In this document: piece by piece, positions 52,791 to 63,674 of the stretch | Layout of the letters: every line of letters begins with the position of its first letter | Numbering within the stretch: the first letter of the stretch is position 1 | NCBI RefSeq assembly: GCF_025854335.1 | Contig: NZ_CP107716.1 | Span: 2,101,001-2,165,000, forward strand | Direction: 5' to 3' | Length of the DNA: 64,000 nt | Source: Pelagibacterium flavum | Lineage (GTDB): Bacteria > Pseudomonadota > Alphaproteobacteria > Rhizobiales > Devosiaceae | Program-made: the position numbers and the translations under genes | Notes under the pieces: model-generated | Database searches by the model: none | Seen by the model: only the letters and a program-made list of their open reading frames with translations | What the model was told of the DNA's origin: nothing

Positions 52791-54167
52791 CTAAAGCCCG
52801 AGCGACTTGATCTTGCGGTGCAAGGCGCTTCGCTCCATGCCCACAAATTCCGCGGTTTTTGAGATATTGCCCCCAAATCGCTCGATCTGGGCGATCAGGT
52901 ATTGGCGCTCGAAAACCTCGCGCGCGTCACGCAGGGGCAGACTCATCAGATGGGCCGATGAATCGGTGTCGCCAATGGTGGGCAGCACTTCGGAAATGTC
53001 GGATGGCAGCATGGACGCCGTGATGATCCCGTCCTCGGGCTGCTGATCGCGCACCAGAATCAGCAGGCGCTCAATGGCGTTGCGCAGCTGGCGTGCATTG
53101 CCGGGCCAATCCTGCCCCTGAAGCACAGCGATCGCGTCGTCCCCGAACAGAAAGCGCGGCAGGTTGTGCATGCGTGAAAGCTGCGCAACGAAAAGGCTGA
53201 CCAGGGCCGGAATATCCTCGCGGCGCTCACGTAAAGAGGTGAGCTGGAGCGGTACGACCGAGAGCCGGTGGAACAGATCGGTGCGGAACTTGCCCTCCTC
53301 GATCAGGCTGGCGACGTTTTGGGAACTGGATGAGACGATGCGAACATCGACGGGTACCGGACCATGGCCGTCGACGCGGGTGAACTTGTTTTCAACCAAG
53401 GCGCGCAGCAAGGAGGTCTGAGCCTCCAGAGGGAGCGAAGTGACTTCGGACAGGTAGAGTGTGCCGCCATGAGCGCGCTCGAGGGCGCCAACTTCGGTGC
53501 GCAACCCGTTCTTTTCGCGGACTTCGCGCCCGAACAGCACGACGGGGATTTCATCTGGCGCATAGAGCGAGGCATTGATTTCAATGAAGGGGCCGGCAGC
53601 GCGCGGGCTCTTGAAGTGCAGGAGACGCGCACACATGCCCTTGCCGGTGCCTGCTCCGCCGGAAATGAAGACGCGCGAACGCGTACCGGCCGATTTTTCG
53701 ATCAGGGAACGGACCTGGGCGATGGCGCCGGAGACGCCGACCAGCTCGGTTTCATCTCCGGTTCGCTCCTTGAGGTCAGCGACTTCCGTCCTGAGTTTGC
53801 TCGCTTCAATGGCCCGCTGCGTGATCAGCAGCAGACGATCGATCTTGAAGGGTTTCTCGATATAGTCATACGCGCCTCGGCGAATGGCGGAGACCGCGGT
53901 CTCCACATTGCCGTGGCCCGAGATCATAACCACGGGAAGATCAGGGTGATCGGCCTGCAGGACATCGAGCAGCTGCAAGCCGTCCAGGCGCGAGCCCTGC
54001 ATCCAGATATCGAGATAAACCAGATTGGGGCGGCGCTTGGCAATCTCGTTGAGCGCGCCGTCGGCATCGGAGGCCTGTCGCGGCTCGTAGCCTTCATCTT
54101 CGAGAATTCCGGCAATCAGCTCCCGGATATCTTCTTCGTCGTCCACAATCAGAATGTCACGAGCCAT
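52791..54167 (-). CDS. ntrX: Response regulator NtrX with degenerate AAA+ domain
   Basis: NtrX is the partner of NtrY and in this class controls nitrogen, redox and cell envelope genes. The 458-residue product has a receiver domain (phospho-acceptor D53 in VYLDIW), an AAA+ domain with Walker A GGAGTGKG (170-177) and a Fis-type helix-turn-helix at the C-terminus. The sigma-54-binding GAFTGA loop is absent, a known feature of alphaproteobacterial NtrX. In addition, the Walker B segment reads GGTLYLSEV, with S240 replacing the usual Asp. ATP hydrolysis is therefore doubtful. It directly follows ntrY. Confidence 0.93.
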   Translation of the reverse strand: MARDILIVDDEEDIRELIAGILEDEGYEPRQASDADGALNEIAKRRPNLVYLDIWMQGSRLDGLQLLDVLQADHPDLPVVMISGHGNVETAVSAIRRGAYDYIEKPFKIDRLLLITQRAIEASKLRTEVADLKERTGDETELVGVSGAIAQVRSLIEKSAGTRSRVFISGGAGTGKGMCARLLHFKSPRAAGPFIEINASLYAPDEIPVVLFGREVREKNGLRTEVGALERAHGGTLYLSEVTSLPLEAQTSLLRALVENKFTRVDGHGPVPVDVRIVSSSSQNVASLIEEGKFRTDLFHRLSVVPLQLTSLRERREDIPALVSLFVAQLSRMHNLPRFLFGDDAIAVLQGQDWPGNARQLRNAIERLLILVRDQQPEDGIITASMLPSDISEVLPTIGDTDSSAHLMSLPLRDAREVFERQYLIAQIERFGGNISKTAEFVGMERSALHRKIKSLGL

Positions 54168-56483
54168 TTATTTTATTGCCATCGCGGATGGGCGCGATGT
54201 CTCCTCTTGGGTCGTTTTATTGTTGCTCTGGCCGGCGCCTTCAGGCCCGGCCGGCTGTTTTCCACGTTCCTGCAACGGCAATGTGAAGGCAAAGCAAGCG
54301 CCTATACGGCCATTGCCATCGGGAGCAGCATCGCGCAGGTCGACACGACCGCCATGCTGTTCGATGATCTTTGCGACAATAGCAAGACCGAGCCCGGTGC
54401 CCTTTTCGCGCGTTGTCATATAGGGTTCGAGAAGCTGGTGGCGATTTTCCGTTGGCCAGCCTTTGCCGTTGTCGCTGACTTCTACGACGGCTTCGTCACC
54501 GTAAACCGAGGCTGAAACGATGACCTCGGGGTCTTCGATCGTATCGATGCCAACGTTCTCAATAGCTTCGACGGCATTTTTAACAAGATTAGTCAGCGCC
54601 TGGGACACCAGGCGCGTGTCGAACTGCGCATAGATCGTCTCGTCGGGCAGCACAGCTTTGATATTTATTTCCGGCTGGCGGACGCTTTCGAGAAAGACGG
54701 CTTGCCGTATGGTATCGGACAGGTCGGCGCGGACAATGGCGGCGGTGGGCATGCGCGCGAAGGACGAGAACTCATCGACCATACGCCCGATATCGCCTAC
54801 CTGGCGCACGATGGTCGAGATGCACTTGTCGAAGACGTCGAAATCGTCGACGAGCTTGTTGGCATAGCGGCGGCGCAGGCGCTCGGCCGACAGCTGGATC
54901 GGGGTCAGCGGGTTCTTGATCTCGTGGGCGATACGGCGGGCCACATCGGCCCAGGCGCTGTTGCGCTGGGCGGCGACGAGTTCGGTGATGTCGTCGAGGG
55001 TCACCACATAGCCTTTGGACTCGGTGATGGTGCCCTCCCGCGTGAGCCGAACCTGATAGGTGCGGCGATCGAAACCGGTCGAAAGCTGCACCTGGTCCTG
55101 GACCCTGCCCCGACGGGCCGATTGCGCTCGCTCCACGGTCGGGGCGAGCTCGGGGGAAATCTGGGCGAGTTCCTGGTTCATCAAATCCAGTTCGCTCTGG
55201 CCCAGAGCGGCACAGGCGCGTGAATTGACCAGCGTGATGCGGCCAAAGGCGTCAAGGCCGATAATGCCCGCGGAAACGCCTTCCACAACGGCTTCGGTGA
55301 ATTGCCGGCGCTGGTCGTTGGTCCGGCTCGCCGCGACGAGAGCTGCGCGCTGACTGCGCAACTGGGCCGTCATCTTGTTGAAGCGCACCGCCAGATCGTG
55401 CAGGTCGCCGCCGCGTTCAGGTACCGGCAACTGGACATCCAGATCGCCGTTGGAAACGCGGTTCGAGGCGATCATGAGGTTTCGGATCGGGTCGATCAGA
55501 CCATTGGCCAACGCAATGCCGATCCAGAGCGCCGCCAGCAGGAAAACGAAAGCCACGCCGACATACATCAGCGCGAAGGTAATCTGGAACACCAGCCGGC
55601 TGGAATCGTAGAGCCGGTAGTCGGTGATGTTTTCGTCAGTCAGCCGGACATATTCGAGCACTTCGGGGTCGACTGGCCGGGCAACAAAGAGAAAGAGGTC
55701 GTCATATCCGCGCAGCTTGACCACCGCGCCGACGAGTGAACTGGAGGCGCCCGGCGCAATAAGAGTGGGTGCGCCTTCGCCAGCGGCCTGAAGAACCTCG
55801 TCAGGAACGCGCGGAACGGCGCCTTGCACATTGATCTGGGCGCGCATGACGGTTTCACCGGCCTGGTTGACCAGGCTGGTGAAGGGGAGCGAGCGCGTTG
55901 TGGCCAGGGCCGTCAGGATGCGCTGGAAGCGCGGGGCATCGTTGGTGAAGCTGTCGCGTGCCGTTTCAAGCTCGCTTGCGACCCAAATGGTGTCGTCGCG
56001 GAGCACCTGCGCGTGTTCGAGCATATAGGAGCGCGCGACAAGGCGGGAGCTCTCCACCATCGAACGCATGCGCTCAGAAAACCATTGATCCAGCCCCTGA
56101 TTGAGCGAAAGCGTGGCGACAACGGCGACGATAAAGGCCGGACCGGCGGCCACGATGGCGAACATGACAACGATGCGGACCTGAAGCCGGGCGCCTTCCT
56201 GCTTGCGTATGCGCGTCTGAACGAGCATGACCAGTTCGGTCAGTACCAGGGCGACCACAAGCGTAATCAGGATCGCGTTGGCGATCCATATCCAGGTCCA
56301 GACGTCGGGGCCCGGCTCGATGTCGGTGGCACCGCTCATGATGAGGAACGAGCCAGTGGCGACAATGACCGAGATCAGGACAACAACGAAGCCAACCTGC
56401 CGCAGCAGACGGTTGTCGTTGAACAATGGTGCAGATTTGTCCCCTGAGTGCGATATCTGCCGGCTGCCTGCGCTAACCGCCAT
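54168..56483 (-). CDS. ntrY: Membrane sensor histidine kinase NtrY
   Basis: NtrY phosphorylates NtrX. The 771-residue protein has several N-terminal membrane helices (two near residues 32-95, more around 105-125 and 305-330), a periplasmic loop between, a HAMP segment, and a PAS domain (EAVVEGVSAGIIGLDAFGRI). The kinase core follows with the H-box [19 protein letters not shown], the N-box LTNLVKNAVEAIEN and GKGTGLGLAIV-type G-box text (EKGTGLGLAIVAKIIEQHGG). The ATG at 56483 has GGAGAGG 8 bases ahead; an in-frame GTG at 56489 is less likely. Confidence 0.95.
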   Translation of the reverse strand: MAVSAGSRQISHSGDKSAPLFNDNRLLRQVGFVVVLISVIVATGSFLIMSGATDIEPGPDVWTWIWIANAILITLVVALVLTELVMLVQTRIRKQEGARLQVRIVVMFAIVAAGPAFIVAVVATLSLNQGLDQWFSERMRSMVESSRLVARSYMLEHAQVLRDDTIWVASELETARDSFTNDAPRFQRILTALATTRSLPFTSLVNQAGETVMRAQINVQGAVPRVPDEVLQAAGEGAPTLIAPGASSSLVGAVVKLRGYDDLFLFVARPVDPEVLEYVRLTDENITDYRLYDSSRLVFQITFALMYVGVAFVFLLAALWIGIALANGLIDPIRNLMIASNRVSNGDLDVQLPVPERGGDLHDLAVRFNKMTAQLRSQRAALVAASRTNDQRRQFTEAVVEGVSAGIIGLDAFGRITLVNSRACAALGQSELDLMNQELAQISPELAPTVERAQSARRGRVQDQVQLSTGFDRRTYQVRLTREGTITESKGYVVTLDDITELVAAQRNSAWADVARRIAHEIKNPLTPIQLSAERLRRRYANKLVDDFDVFDKCISTIVRQVGDIGRMVDEFSSFARMPTAAIVRADLSDTIRQAVFLESVRQPEINIKAVLPDETIYAQFDTRLVSQALTNLVKNAVEAIENVGIDTIEDPEVIVSASVYGDEAVVEVSDNGKGWPTENRHQLLEPYMTTREKGTGLGLAIVAKIIEQHGGRVDLRDAAPDGNGRIGACFAFTLPLQERGKQPAGPEGAGQSNNKTTQEETSRPSAMAIK

Positions 56484-56837
56484 GCACACCGCCTCTCCTG
56501 CCCGACTTGCCGGGCAGCGCGATGGCTCCGGGGCCGCTATGGAGTGCTGCGCTTGAAAGCATGCGATCGTCCGCGCTGACGGTTACAATGGCCGGAAATA
56601 TTCCGTTCGGGCGAGTCTGACCCAACTCGGCCCTTGGTTCAAGATTATTGTTGCCAAAATGTGACAGGTGCTTGCCCCGTGCGGGGGGCACAGACCCGAT
56701 GGCCCTCAGCCGAGGTAGGGCGAGAAGGCTGGGTGCGTTTGGACCTCTCCCCGGCCCTTCGCTTGCGCTACGGGCGTTCGCACCACTCCCCTGTCATGTC
56801 CGGGACAGACCCGGCGATTTGCCCTTCGGGACCGTGC
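56484..56837. other. 354-base intergenic region between ntrC and ntrY
   Basis: No reading frame here looks like a real gene. The part near 56484-56640 should contain the ntrY promoter and its strong Shine-Dalgarno. The part near 56730-56830 is pyrimidine-rich and has a CCGGG/CCCGG mini-stem at 56800-56814, resembling a decayed intergenic repeat. I see no convincing sigma-54 site. The gap suggests that ntrYX can be transcribed separately from ntrBC. Confidence 0.5.
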
Positions 56838-58286
56838 TCATCCCAATTGCCTTGAGTGCTTTACGATTTCGATCCCATGGCCGCGAATTTTCTTGCGCAG
56901 CGTGTTGCGGTTGAGCCCCAGCAATTCGGCGGCCTTGATCTGGTTGCCTGCGCACAGGTTGAGAACGGTCGAAATCAGAGGCACTTCGACCTTGTCAATG
57001 ATGCGCTGATAAACACCGGCGGGTGGCAGGTTGGGCTCATATTCGCGGAACAGCTCGGCCAGATCGCTTTCAATGACCGTCACGATATCGGCAGGGCCGG
57101 GCTTTGAAGAGAAATTGCCCCGATCGGCGAGGTTAAGCTCGTTCTGGACGATTTCGAGCGAAATGACCTCGTCCACATAGAGCGCGGCGAGGCGCCGAAC
57201 GAGATTTTCCAGTTCGCGGACGTTTCCCGGCCAATGGTACTGCTGCATGAGCTTGAGAGCATCGGACGAGAGAACCTTGGGCGCTTCGTTCTCGCGTTGC
57301 GTGGCCTTGAGAAAGCTTGCCGCGAGATCGGGTACGTCGTCGATGCGTTCGCGCAGCGGCGGAAGGCGGATCGGTACAACATTGAGGCGGTAATAGAGAT
57401 CCTCGCGGAACAGGCCCTGCCGGATCAACTGGCTGAGATCCCTGTGCGTTGCGGCGACGATGCGCACGTCGGTCTTGATGGCTGTGCGACCACCGACCAT
57501 CGTGTATTCCCCCTCCTGGAGCACGCGCAGCAGGCGGGTCTGGGCATCCATGGGCATATCGCCGATCTCATCGAGAAACAGCGTACCGCCTTCGGCCTGT
57601 TCGAAGCGGCCCGATGAACGCGATGTTGCGCCGGTAAACGCCCCTTTTTCGTGGCCGAACAGCTCAGCTTCGATCAGGTCACGGGGAATGGCGGCCATAT
57701 TGATTGCAACGAAGGGGCCGTTCTTGCGCTTTCCGAAGTTGTGCAGGGCCTTGGCGACCAGTTCCTTGCCGGTGCCGCTCTCGCCGGTAATCATCACCGT
57801 CAAATCGGTCTGCATGAGGCGGGCCAGGGCCCGATAGATGTCCTGCATGGCGGCGGAACGACCGACCAGCGGCATGTTTTCGCCCTGCTCTTCCTGGCGG
57901 CGATCAGGCGCCGGGCGTTTGGCATCAGCAAGCGCACGGCCAACGACAGCGAGAACTTCTGTGATGTCGAAAGGCTTGGGCAGGTATTCGTAGGCACCCA
58001 TCTCGGACGCCCGAATGGCCGTCATGAATGTGTTCTGGGCACTCATCACGACAATGGGCAACTCCGGACGGAGCTTTTTTATCTTGGGCATGACGTCGAA
58101 GGCGTTGCCATCGGGCATCGAGACGTCGGTGATGAGAATATCGCCCTCGCCGCGCGTCACCCAGTTCCACATGGTCGAAATGTTGCCTGTGGGGCGCACC
58201 TCGTAACCGGCGCGCGAGAGCGCCTGATTGAGCACCATGCGGATCGCCGCGTCGTCATCTGCGAGGAGAACTGTCTGTCCGGCCAT
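56838..58286 (-). CDS. ntrC: Nitrogen regulator NtrC (NR(I)), sigma-54-dependent activator
   Basis: NtrC activates nitrogen assimilation genes with sigma-54 when phosphorylated by NtrB. The 482-residue product has a receiver domain (D54 in ITDVSMPDG), a complete AAA+ domain with [26 protein letters not shown] and [13 protein letters not shown], and a C-terminal Fis-type helix-turn-helix ([20 protein letters not shown]). All functional motifs are intact, in contrast to NtrX. The start at 58286 is where homology begins; it is 4 bases after the ntrB stop. Confidence 0.97.
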   Translation of the reverse strand: MAGQTVLLADDDAAIRMVLNQALSRAGYEVRPTGNISTMWNWVTRGEGDILITDVSMPDGNAFDVMPKIKKLRPELPIVVMSAQNTFMTAIRASEMGAYEYLPKPFDITEVLAVVGRALADAKRPAPDRRQEEQGENMPLVGRSAAMQDIYRALARLMQTDLTVMITGESGTGKELVAKALHNFGKRKNGPFVAINMAAIPRDLIEAELFGHEKGAFTGATSRSSGRFEQAEGGTLFLDEIGDMPMDAQTRLLRVLQEGEYTMVGGRTAIKTDVRIVAATHRDLSQLIRQGLFREDLYYRLNVVPIRLPPLRERIDDVPDLAASFLKATQRENEAPKVLSSDALKLMQQYHWPGNVRELENLVRRLAALYVDEVISLEIVQNELNLADRGNFSSKPGPADIVTVIESDLAELFREYEPNLPPAGVYQRIIDKVEVPLISTVLNLCAGNQIKAAELLGLNRNTLRKKIRGHGIEIVKHSRQLG

Positions 58287-58290
58287 GGTC

Positions 58291-59406
58291 TTAGTCCTGG
58301 TCTTCGGCTTGGCTGATGTCTGTTTTCTGAGCGACGGGCAAAAGGATGCGGAAGCGCGTTCGTCCCGGTTTGCTGTCGCAATCGATGACGCCGCCATGGT
58401 CGCCCACGATTTTTGCTACGAGCGCCAGGCCGAGGCCGGAACCCGAAAGTTTGGTGGTCACGAACGGATCGAAAAGGAACGGGAGGATATCGGAGGGCAC
58501 GCCCGGCCCGTTGTCCTCGATGACGATTTCGAGCGGCAGGGAGACGCGGTTGCTGTTTCCGGACACGCTGATGCGGATGCCCGGACGGAAAGCCGTCATA
58601 ATCTTGATTTCAGCTTTTGATGTCCGATCAAGCGCTTCTGCGGCGTTTTTAATCAGGTTCAGGAAGATCTGGATCAGCTGATCGCGATCGCCCAGCACGG
58701 GCGGTAGGCTCGGATCGTAATCCTCTGAAAAGGCTATTCCCTTGGCGACGCCGTTTGAGGCGAGGAGTTTCACCCGCTCGAGAATGACGTGGATATTGAT
58801 CGGTGTCCGCTCGACCGGGCGTTCGTCGCCGAACACCTCCATGCGATCGACAAGATCGACAATCCGGTCGGTCTCGTCGCGGATGAGGCGGGCCAGCGCA
58901 CGGTCGTCTCCGACGGCGGATTGCTCGAGCAATTGGGAGGCGCCGCGGATGCCAGAGAGCGGATTCTTGATCTCATGGGCCAGCATCGCGGCCAGGCCCG
59001 TTACCGAACGCGCCGCGCCCCGCGATACGAGCTGGCGGTCGATCTTGTCGGCCATGGTTCGCTCCTGGAAAATGAGCGTGACATGGCCGGGCATTTCCGG
59101 AATGGGGCTGGCATAGACATCGGCCACCCTGTCCTCGATCACGCGGGCGGTGCCGACCTGTACGCGGTACTCGATCATCGGCGCGAGCCGTGACGCGACG
59201 CTTTCGATGAGCCCCAGGATAGGTGAGCCAAACGCGATGAAATCAGACAGTTTCTGGCGCGTCAGAATGGACGCGGAAGCATGAAAAAACGCCTCGGCCG
59301 CGTAATTGGCAAAGGTAATTGAGCCATCCTGGGCGCAGACGATAACCGGCTGAGGCAGCGACTGGAGTATGGAGGCGTGCAGATCGAGTTCCATGAGCGC
59401 GCTCAT
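58291..59406 (-). CDS. ntrB: Nitrogen-sensing histidine kinase NtrB (NR(II))
   Basis: NtrB phosphorylates or dephosphorylates NtrC, depending on PII. The 371-residue soluble protein has a PAS domain ([20 protein letters not shown]), the H-box [20 protein letters not shown] with phospho-acceptor H144, the N-box [13 protein letters not shown] and the G-box [20 protein letters not shown]. No membrane segment is present, as expected. It overlaps dusB by 4 bases and precedes ntrC by 4. Confidence 0.96.
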   Translation of the reverse strand: MSALMELDLHASILQSLPQPVIVCAQDGSITFANYAAEAFFHASASILTRQKLSDFIAFGSPILGLIESVASRLAPMIEYRVQVGTARVIEDRVADVYASPIPEMPGHVTLIFQERTMADKIDRQLVSRGAARSVTGLAAMLAHEIKNPLSGIRGASQLLEQSAVGDDRALARLIRDETDRIVDLVDRMEVFGDERPVERTPINIHVILERVKLLASNGVAKGIAFSEDYDPSLPPVLGDRDQLIQIFLNLIKNAAEALDRTSKAEIKIMTAFRPGIRISVSGNSNRVSLPLEIVIEDNGPGVPSDILPFLFDPFVTTKLSGSGLGLALVAKIVGDHGGVIDCDSKPGRTRFRILLPVAQKTDISQAEDQD

Positions 59407-60401
59407 GCGGCCTGGCTCCAGGTTTGTTCGAACATTTGAGGCATCAGGCGCAGGACGGCACGTGGATCGTTTTCGGTCATGATCGGGCGTCGCTGTGCAT
59501 TGGAAAGCTCGCCGGCGGCATCGAGATACCAGCCGATATGTTTGCGGGCCATGCGGACGCCGAGTTCGGTGCCGTATTCGGACAGCATATCCTCGTAATG
59601 GGCGGCGACGAGGTTCACCAGATCGTTTCCCTCTGGCGTCGCTGGGGCGGGACGTTCATCGAGATGCGCGGCTACCTGGCCGACAATCCATGGTTGCCCC
59701 TGTGCGCCACGGCCGATCATGACGGCGTCAGCGCCGGATTGGGCCAGGGCCGTATCGGCCTCGTCCGGTCCGAGGATATCGCCGTTGACGACGACAGGAA
59801 TGCCAACGGCCTCAGTAACAGGCTTTACCAGATGCCAGCGGGCCGTGCCTTTGTAGAACTGCTGGCGGGTGCGGCCATGTACCGTGATCATCTTTACCCC
59901 GGCACTTTCGGCGCGACGGGCGATATCGGCGGCATTGAGGCTGTCGTCATCCCAGCCAAGCCGCATCTTGACGGTGACCGGCAGGTCGGTGGCGCCGACA
60001 ACCGCCTCGACGAGCGAGAGGGCGATATCGGGCACACGCATCAGCGCGGAACCGGCAAAACCATTGGTGACGCGCTTGGATGGACAGCCGAAATTGATGT
60101 CGATGACGTCGGCCCCGGCCTCCTCGGCGATTTTGGCGCCACGCACCAGCCAATCGGCCTCGCATCCGGCGAGCTGGACAATATGGGGCAGGCCATGGCT
60201 GGGGGTGAGCTTACGGGCTATTTCCCTGTGCCCTGTCACAAGAGCCGCGCTGGCTATCATTTCCGACACGACCAGCCCTGCCCCGAACCGGGCAGCAAGA
60301 TCGCGCATCGGGCGGTCTGTGATCCCAGCCATGGGCGCAAGAACTGCTCGATTTGGCAGTCGGATACCGCCTATGCTCATTTCGGAGGCATGCTTTGCCA
60401 A
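59403..60401 (-). CDS. dusB: tRNA-dihydrouridine synthase
   Basis: DusB reduces uridine to dihydrouridine in tRNA D-loops with FMN and NADPH. The 332-residue product has the family text [40 protein letters not shown] with the catalytic cysteine region, [17 protein letters not shown] and [13 protein letters not shown]. Historically named nifR3 because it sits upstream of ntrBC, as here. It is the first gene of the minus-strand block; its promoter lies in the 186-base gap shared with ispDF. Confidence 0.95.
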   Translation of the reverse strand: MAKHASEMSIGGIRLPNRAVLAPMAGITDRPMRDLAARFGAGLVVSEMIASAALVTGHREIARKLTPSHGLPHIVQLAGCEADWLVRGAKIAEEAGADVIDINFGCPSKRVTNGFAGSALMRVPDIALSLVEAVVGATDLPVTVKMRLGWDDDSLNAADIARRAESAGVKMITVHGRTRQQFYKGTARWHLVKPVTEAVGIPVVVNGDILGPDEADTALAQSGADAVMIGRGAQGQPWIVGQVAAHLDERPAPATPEGNDLVNLVAAHYEDMLSEYGTELGVRMARKHIGWYLDAAGELSNAQRRPIMTENDPRAVLRLMPQMFEQTWSQAA

Positions 60402-60587
60402 TTTATTGCCTTAAAACTATACAACGGCTCGAATTTGGTGACAGATTAGTCAAAATTCGGTCCCGTTCAATGCCTCATATGAGATCAGTTTGCTAAAGAC
60501 AGTGGTGCTGACCTTGTTTCACGGTCCACGGGGCTTTAATTGCGGATGAAGTTTGCGCAACGCATAGCCAGGAACGTGCAGGGTCCT

Positions 60588-61772
60588 ATGAGTGAAGACA
60601 AAACAATCGTTGCGCTGGTCGTCGCGGCGGGTCGCGGAGAGCGAGCGGGCAATGTAGGACTGCCCAAGCAGTACCGATCGGTGGCCGGTGAGCCGTTGCT
60701 GACAAGGACGCTCAAGGCGTTGCTTGCCGTAAAGGCTATCGATCGGGTGGTGCCGGTGATCGGCGACGGACAGGAAGACATGTTTGCCGCTCTGGGGATC
60801 AACGACGCGCGGCTCTCGGCTCCGGTCATCGGCGGTGAAACGCGGCAGGTGTCCGTATTGAAAGGCCTGCAAGCGCTGGCGAGCGACCCTCCCGATATCG
60901 TGCTCATCCACGATGGTGCCCGCCCCTTCGTCGAGGCCGAGCTGATCGGCAATGTCATTGGGGCCCTGGCCGACGCCGATGGCGCGTTGCCGGTGACACT
61001 GGTGACCGACACAATCAAACGCTCGCTGGACGGGAAAACGGTGGGCGGCACGGAAGATCGGACGCAGCTTTTTGCAGCCCAGACCCCGCAGGGGTTTCAT
61101 TTCAGCGCCATCTATAATGCCCACAGGCGTGCCATCGAAATGAGCGATGGATTTACAGATGATGCAGCGATCGCCGAATGGGCCGGCTTGAGCGTTGCGC
61201 TTGCACAAGGCAATACGCGCAACATCAAGATAACGCTGCCGGGCGATTTCGAACGGGCCGAGCGCATGATGACTGAAGGACAGGCGATGGAAACACGGGT
61301 CGGGTCTGGCTATGACGTGCATGCGTTCGCCGACGGCGATGCGGTTGTTCTGGGCAACATTTCAATTCCGCACAGGGCAAGACTCAAGGGACACTCGGAC
61401 GCCGATGTGGTGCTGCACGCCCTTGCGGATGCCATTTACGGCGCGCTGGCCGATGGAGATATCGGCAAGCACTTCCCGCCCAGCGAAATGGAATGGAAGG
61501 ACGCAGACTCTTCGATTTTCCTCGAACATGCGGCAGGACTGGTGCGCCAGCGTGGCGGGCGACTGGTGCATATGGATGCGACCATCATCTGCGAATATCC
61601 CAAGATCAGGCCGCATGTGGAGGCCATGCGGGCGCGGATCGGGGAAATCGCGGGGGTCAGCGTGGATCGGGTTGCGGTCAAGGCAACGACCTCGGAACGG
61701 CTGGGCTTTACCGGCCGTGGAGAAGGCATTGCGGCGCAGGCCGTTGCCACAATCGAGCTGCCGCGGAGCTAG
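60588..61772 (+). CDS. ispDF: Bifunctional 2-C-methyl-D-erythritol 4-phosphate cytidylyltransferase / 2,4-cyclodiphosphate synthase
   Basis: This fusion catalyses steps 3 and 5 of the non-mevalonate isoprenoid pathway. The 394-residue product has an N-terminal IspD domain ([30 protein letters not shown]) and a C-terminal IspF domain from about residue 235 ([52 protein letters not shown]). The start at 60588 is where IspD homology begins ([11 protein letters not shown]); the frame is open 16 codons upstream. Fused IspDF is typical of Hyphomicrobiales. The stop directly abuts the cinA start. Confidence 0.96.
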   Translation: MSEDKTIVALVVAAGRGERAGNVGLPKQYRSVAGEPLLTRTLKALLAVKAIDRVVPVIGDGQEDMFAALGINDARLSAPVIGGETRQVSVLKGLQALASDPPDIVLIHDGARPFVEAELIGNVIGALADADGALPVTLVTDTIKRSLDGKTVGGTEDRTQLFAAQTPQGFHFSAIYNAHRRAIEMSDGFTDDAAIAEWAGLSVALAQGNTRNIKITLPGDFERAERMMTEGQAMETRVGSGYDVHAFADGDAVVLGNISIPHRARLKGHSDADVVLHALADAIYGALADGDIGKHFPPSEMEWKDADSSIFLEHAAGLVRQRGGRLVHMDATIICEYPKIRPHVEAMRARIGEIAGVSVDRVAVKATTSERLGFTGRGEGIAAQAVATIELPRS

Positions 61773-62267
61773 ATGATGCTCGACAACGAGACATTGGCGC
61801 TGGCGAAAAAAGTCAATGACCGGCTGATCCTGGCCGGTCATATGATGGTGACCGCGGAGAGCTGCACGGGCGGGCTGATCGCAGGCGCGATCACCTCAGT
61901 ATCGGGTTCCTCCGCCATGCTCTATGGCGGGTTTGTCACCTATTCCAACAAAGCCAAGACCGCGATGATCGATGTGCCTGAACCGTTGATCGACAAGCAC
62001 GGTGCCGTTTCCGAGCCGGTGGCGCAAGCCATGGCCAAAGGAGCGTTGCACAGAGCCGGAGTGGATTTGGCGATTTCGGTGACCGGAATTGCCGGACCGG
62101 GCGGCGGGTCGGATGAAAAGCCGATCGGGCTGGTGCATTTCGGGCTGGCGACGCGGGAAAGGGCGATTCATCGCGAAGAGCGGTTCGGCGATCTTGGCCG
62201 CGACATGGTGCGACAGGCGACGGTACGCGTGGCGCTGGAGATGATCCTTGAGGCTTACGCGCCGTAG
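61773..62267 (+). CDS. Nicotinamide-nucleotide amidase (CinA C-terminal family)
   Basis: The 164-residue protein corresponds to the C-terminal amidase domain of CinA (PncC), which converts nicotinamide mononucleotide to nicotinate mononucleotide and salvages NAD. Motifs are AESCTGGLIAGAITSVSGSS, GAVSEPVAQAMAKGAL and VTGIAGPGGGSDEKPIG. There is no N-terminal COG1058 domain. It starts right after the ispDF stop and its 3' end overlaps the converging coq10 gene by 13 bases. Confidence 0.94.
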   Translation: MMLDNETLALAKKVNDRLILAGHMMVTAESCTGGLIAGAITSVSGSSAMLYGGFVTYSNKAKTAMIDVPEPLIDKHGAVSEPVAQAMAKGALHRAGVDLAISVTGIAGPGGGSDEKPIGLVHFGLATRERAIHREERFGDLGRDMVRQATVRVALEMILEAYAP

Positions 62268-62698
62268 CGGCGGCGCGCCTCTGCCACAAACGCATCCATG
62301 ATCTCTTCCTGCTTGGCAGCGAAGGCCGGTTCGGCGACAGAGCGGATCAGCGGGTTGGCGATCTTGAAGTCGATGTCGAAGGCAATGGCAGTCCCCTCCC
62401 CGTCCTCGGTAAAGCGCCAGGTGCTGTCGAGATGGCTGAACAGCCCATCGACCGCTTTGGCCCGCAATGTCATGGCGCTTCGATCAACCACGATCCGGCT
62501 GGTATAGGACTGGCTGATCGGGCCGAAGCGGATGTGCATGCGGGCGTCGAACTTGTCATTCGGATTCGCCACATCACGGCGAACGTCCATGCGCTCGCAG
62601 TGGGGGATGAACTGGGGATAAGTATCGACGTCCGCCACCAGCGCAAGCATTTGCGCGGCCGAATGCGGCACATGCCGCTCGAAATGCCTTTGCATCAC
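62255..62698 (-). CDS. COQ10/RatA-type START-domain protein
   Basis: The 147-residue protein begins [20 protein letters not shown] with [15 protein letters not shown], typical of the COQ10/RatA (SRPBCC) family. Coq10 proteins bind coenzyme Q and aid respiration, while RatA in E. coli affects ribosome association; the former is more likely in an alphaproteobacterium. The start overlaps the lipA end by 4 bases, so the pair is coupled. The next ATG, one codon later, is equally possible. Confidence 0.88.
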   Translation of the reverse strand: MMQRHFERHVPHSAAQMLALVADVDTYPQFIPHCERMDVRRDVANPNDKFDARMHIRFGPISQSYTSRIVVDRSAMTLRAKAVDGLFSHLDSTWRFTEDGEGTAIAFDIDFKIANPLIRSVAEPAFAAKQEEIMDAFVAEARRRYGA

Positions 62699-63654
62699 GC
62701 CAGTCCGAGTTTTTCCTGCCGCGCCTTGCGCAGGGCCGCGAAATCCTCGCCCGCGTGGTGCGAGGAGCGGGTGAGCGGGCTGGACGATACCAGAAGGAAT
62801 CCCTTGGTCTTGGCGACCGTGGCAAAGGATTTGAATTCCTCGGGTGTCACGAACCGTTCGACCTTGTGGTGCTTGCGAGTCGGCTGGAGGTACTGGCCGA
62901 TAGTCAGGAAATCGACGTCGGCGATGCGCAAATCGTCCATGAGCTGGAGCACTTCGTTACGCTCTTCGCCGAGCCCCACCATGATGCCCGACTTGGTGAA
63001 CATCTGCGGATCGAGTTCCTTGACCCGCTGCAACAGCCGGATCGAGTGAAAATAGCGAGCGCCGGGGCGGACCTTCAGATATTTGGACGGCACGGTTTCG
63101 AGATTGTGGTTGAAGACGTCGGGCTTTGCGGCGACGACGATCTCAAGGGCGCCATCCTTGCGCAGGAAATCCGGCGTCAGAATTTCAATGGTCGTCTTGG
63201 GATTGCGGGCCCGGATGGCAAGGATCACGTCGGCAAAGTGCCGGGCTCCGCCGTCGGCGAGGTCGTCGCGATCGACCGAAGTGATGACCACGTGCTCAAG
63301 ACCGAGTTTTTCAACGGCCTTGGCGACGTTCTCGGGTTCATGGGGATCGAGCGCGGTCGGCAGGCCGGTGCGCACATTGCAGAAGGCGCAGGCGCGGGTG
63401 CAGATTTCGCCCATGATCATCATGGTGGCGTGCTTCTTGCTCCAGCACTCGCCAATGTTGGGGCAGCCGGCTTCCTCGCAAACGGTGACGAGATTGTTCT
63501 CGCGCACGATCTGCCGAGTTTCGCGGTAAACGGCGGAACCGGGTGCCTTGACGCGGATCCAATCAGGCTTGCGTAGCATCTCGGTGTCGGGACGCTTTGC
63601 CTTTTCAGGGTGTCTTGGTGACTTGGTGCCTACGGTATCGAGGAGAGTGACCAT
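62695..63654 (-). CDS. lipA: Lipoyl synthase
   Basis: LipA inserts two sulfurs into octanoyl chains on lipoyl domains using radical SAM chemistry. The 319-residue product has the auxiliary cluster motif with C59, C64 and C70 ([13 protein letters not shown]) and the radical SAM motif with C85, C89 and C92 (CTRACAFC). [23 protein letters not shown] text follows ([17 protein letters not shown]). The start matches the family. It is followed by the coq10-type gene, an order common in Hyphomicrobiales. Confidence 0.97.
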   Translation of the reverse strand: MVTLLDTVGTKSPRHPEKAKRPDTEMLRKPDWIRVKAPGSAVYRETRQIVRENNLVTVCEEAGCPNIGECWSKKHATMMIMGEICTRACAFCNVRTGLPTALDPHEPENVAKAVEKLGLEHVVITSVDRDDLADGGARHFADVILAIRARNPKTTIEILTPDFLRKDGALEIVVAAKPDVFNHNLETVPSKYLKVRPGARYFHSIRLLQRVKELDPQMFTKSGIMVGLGEERNEVLQLMDDLRIADVDFLTIGQYLQPTRKHHKVERFVTPEEFKSFATVAKTKGFLLVSSSPLTRSSHHAGEDFAALRKARQEKLGLA

Positions 63655-63674
63655 TGTGTCCTTTTCCGAACCCG

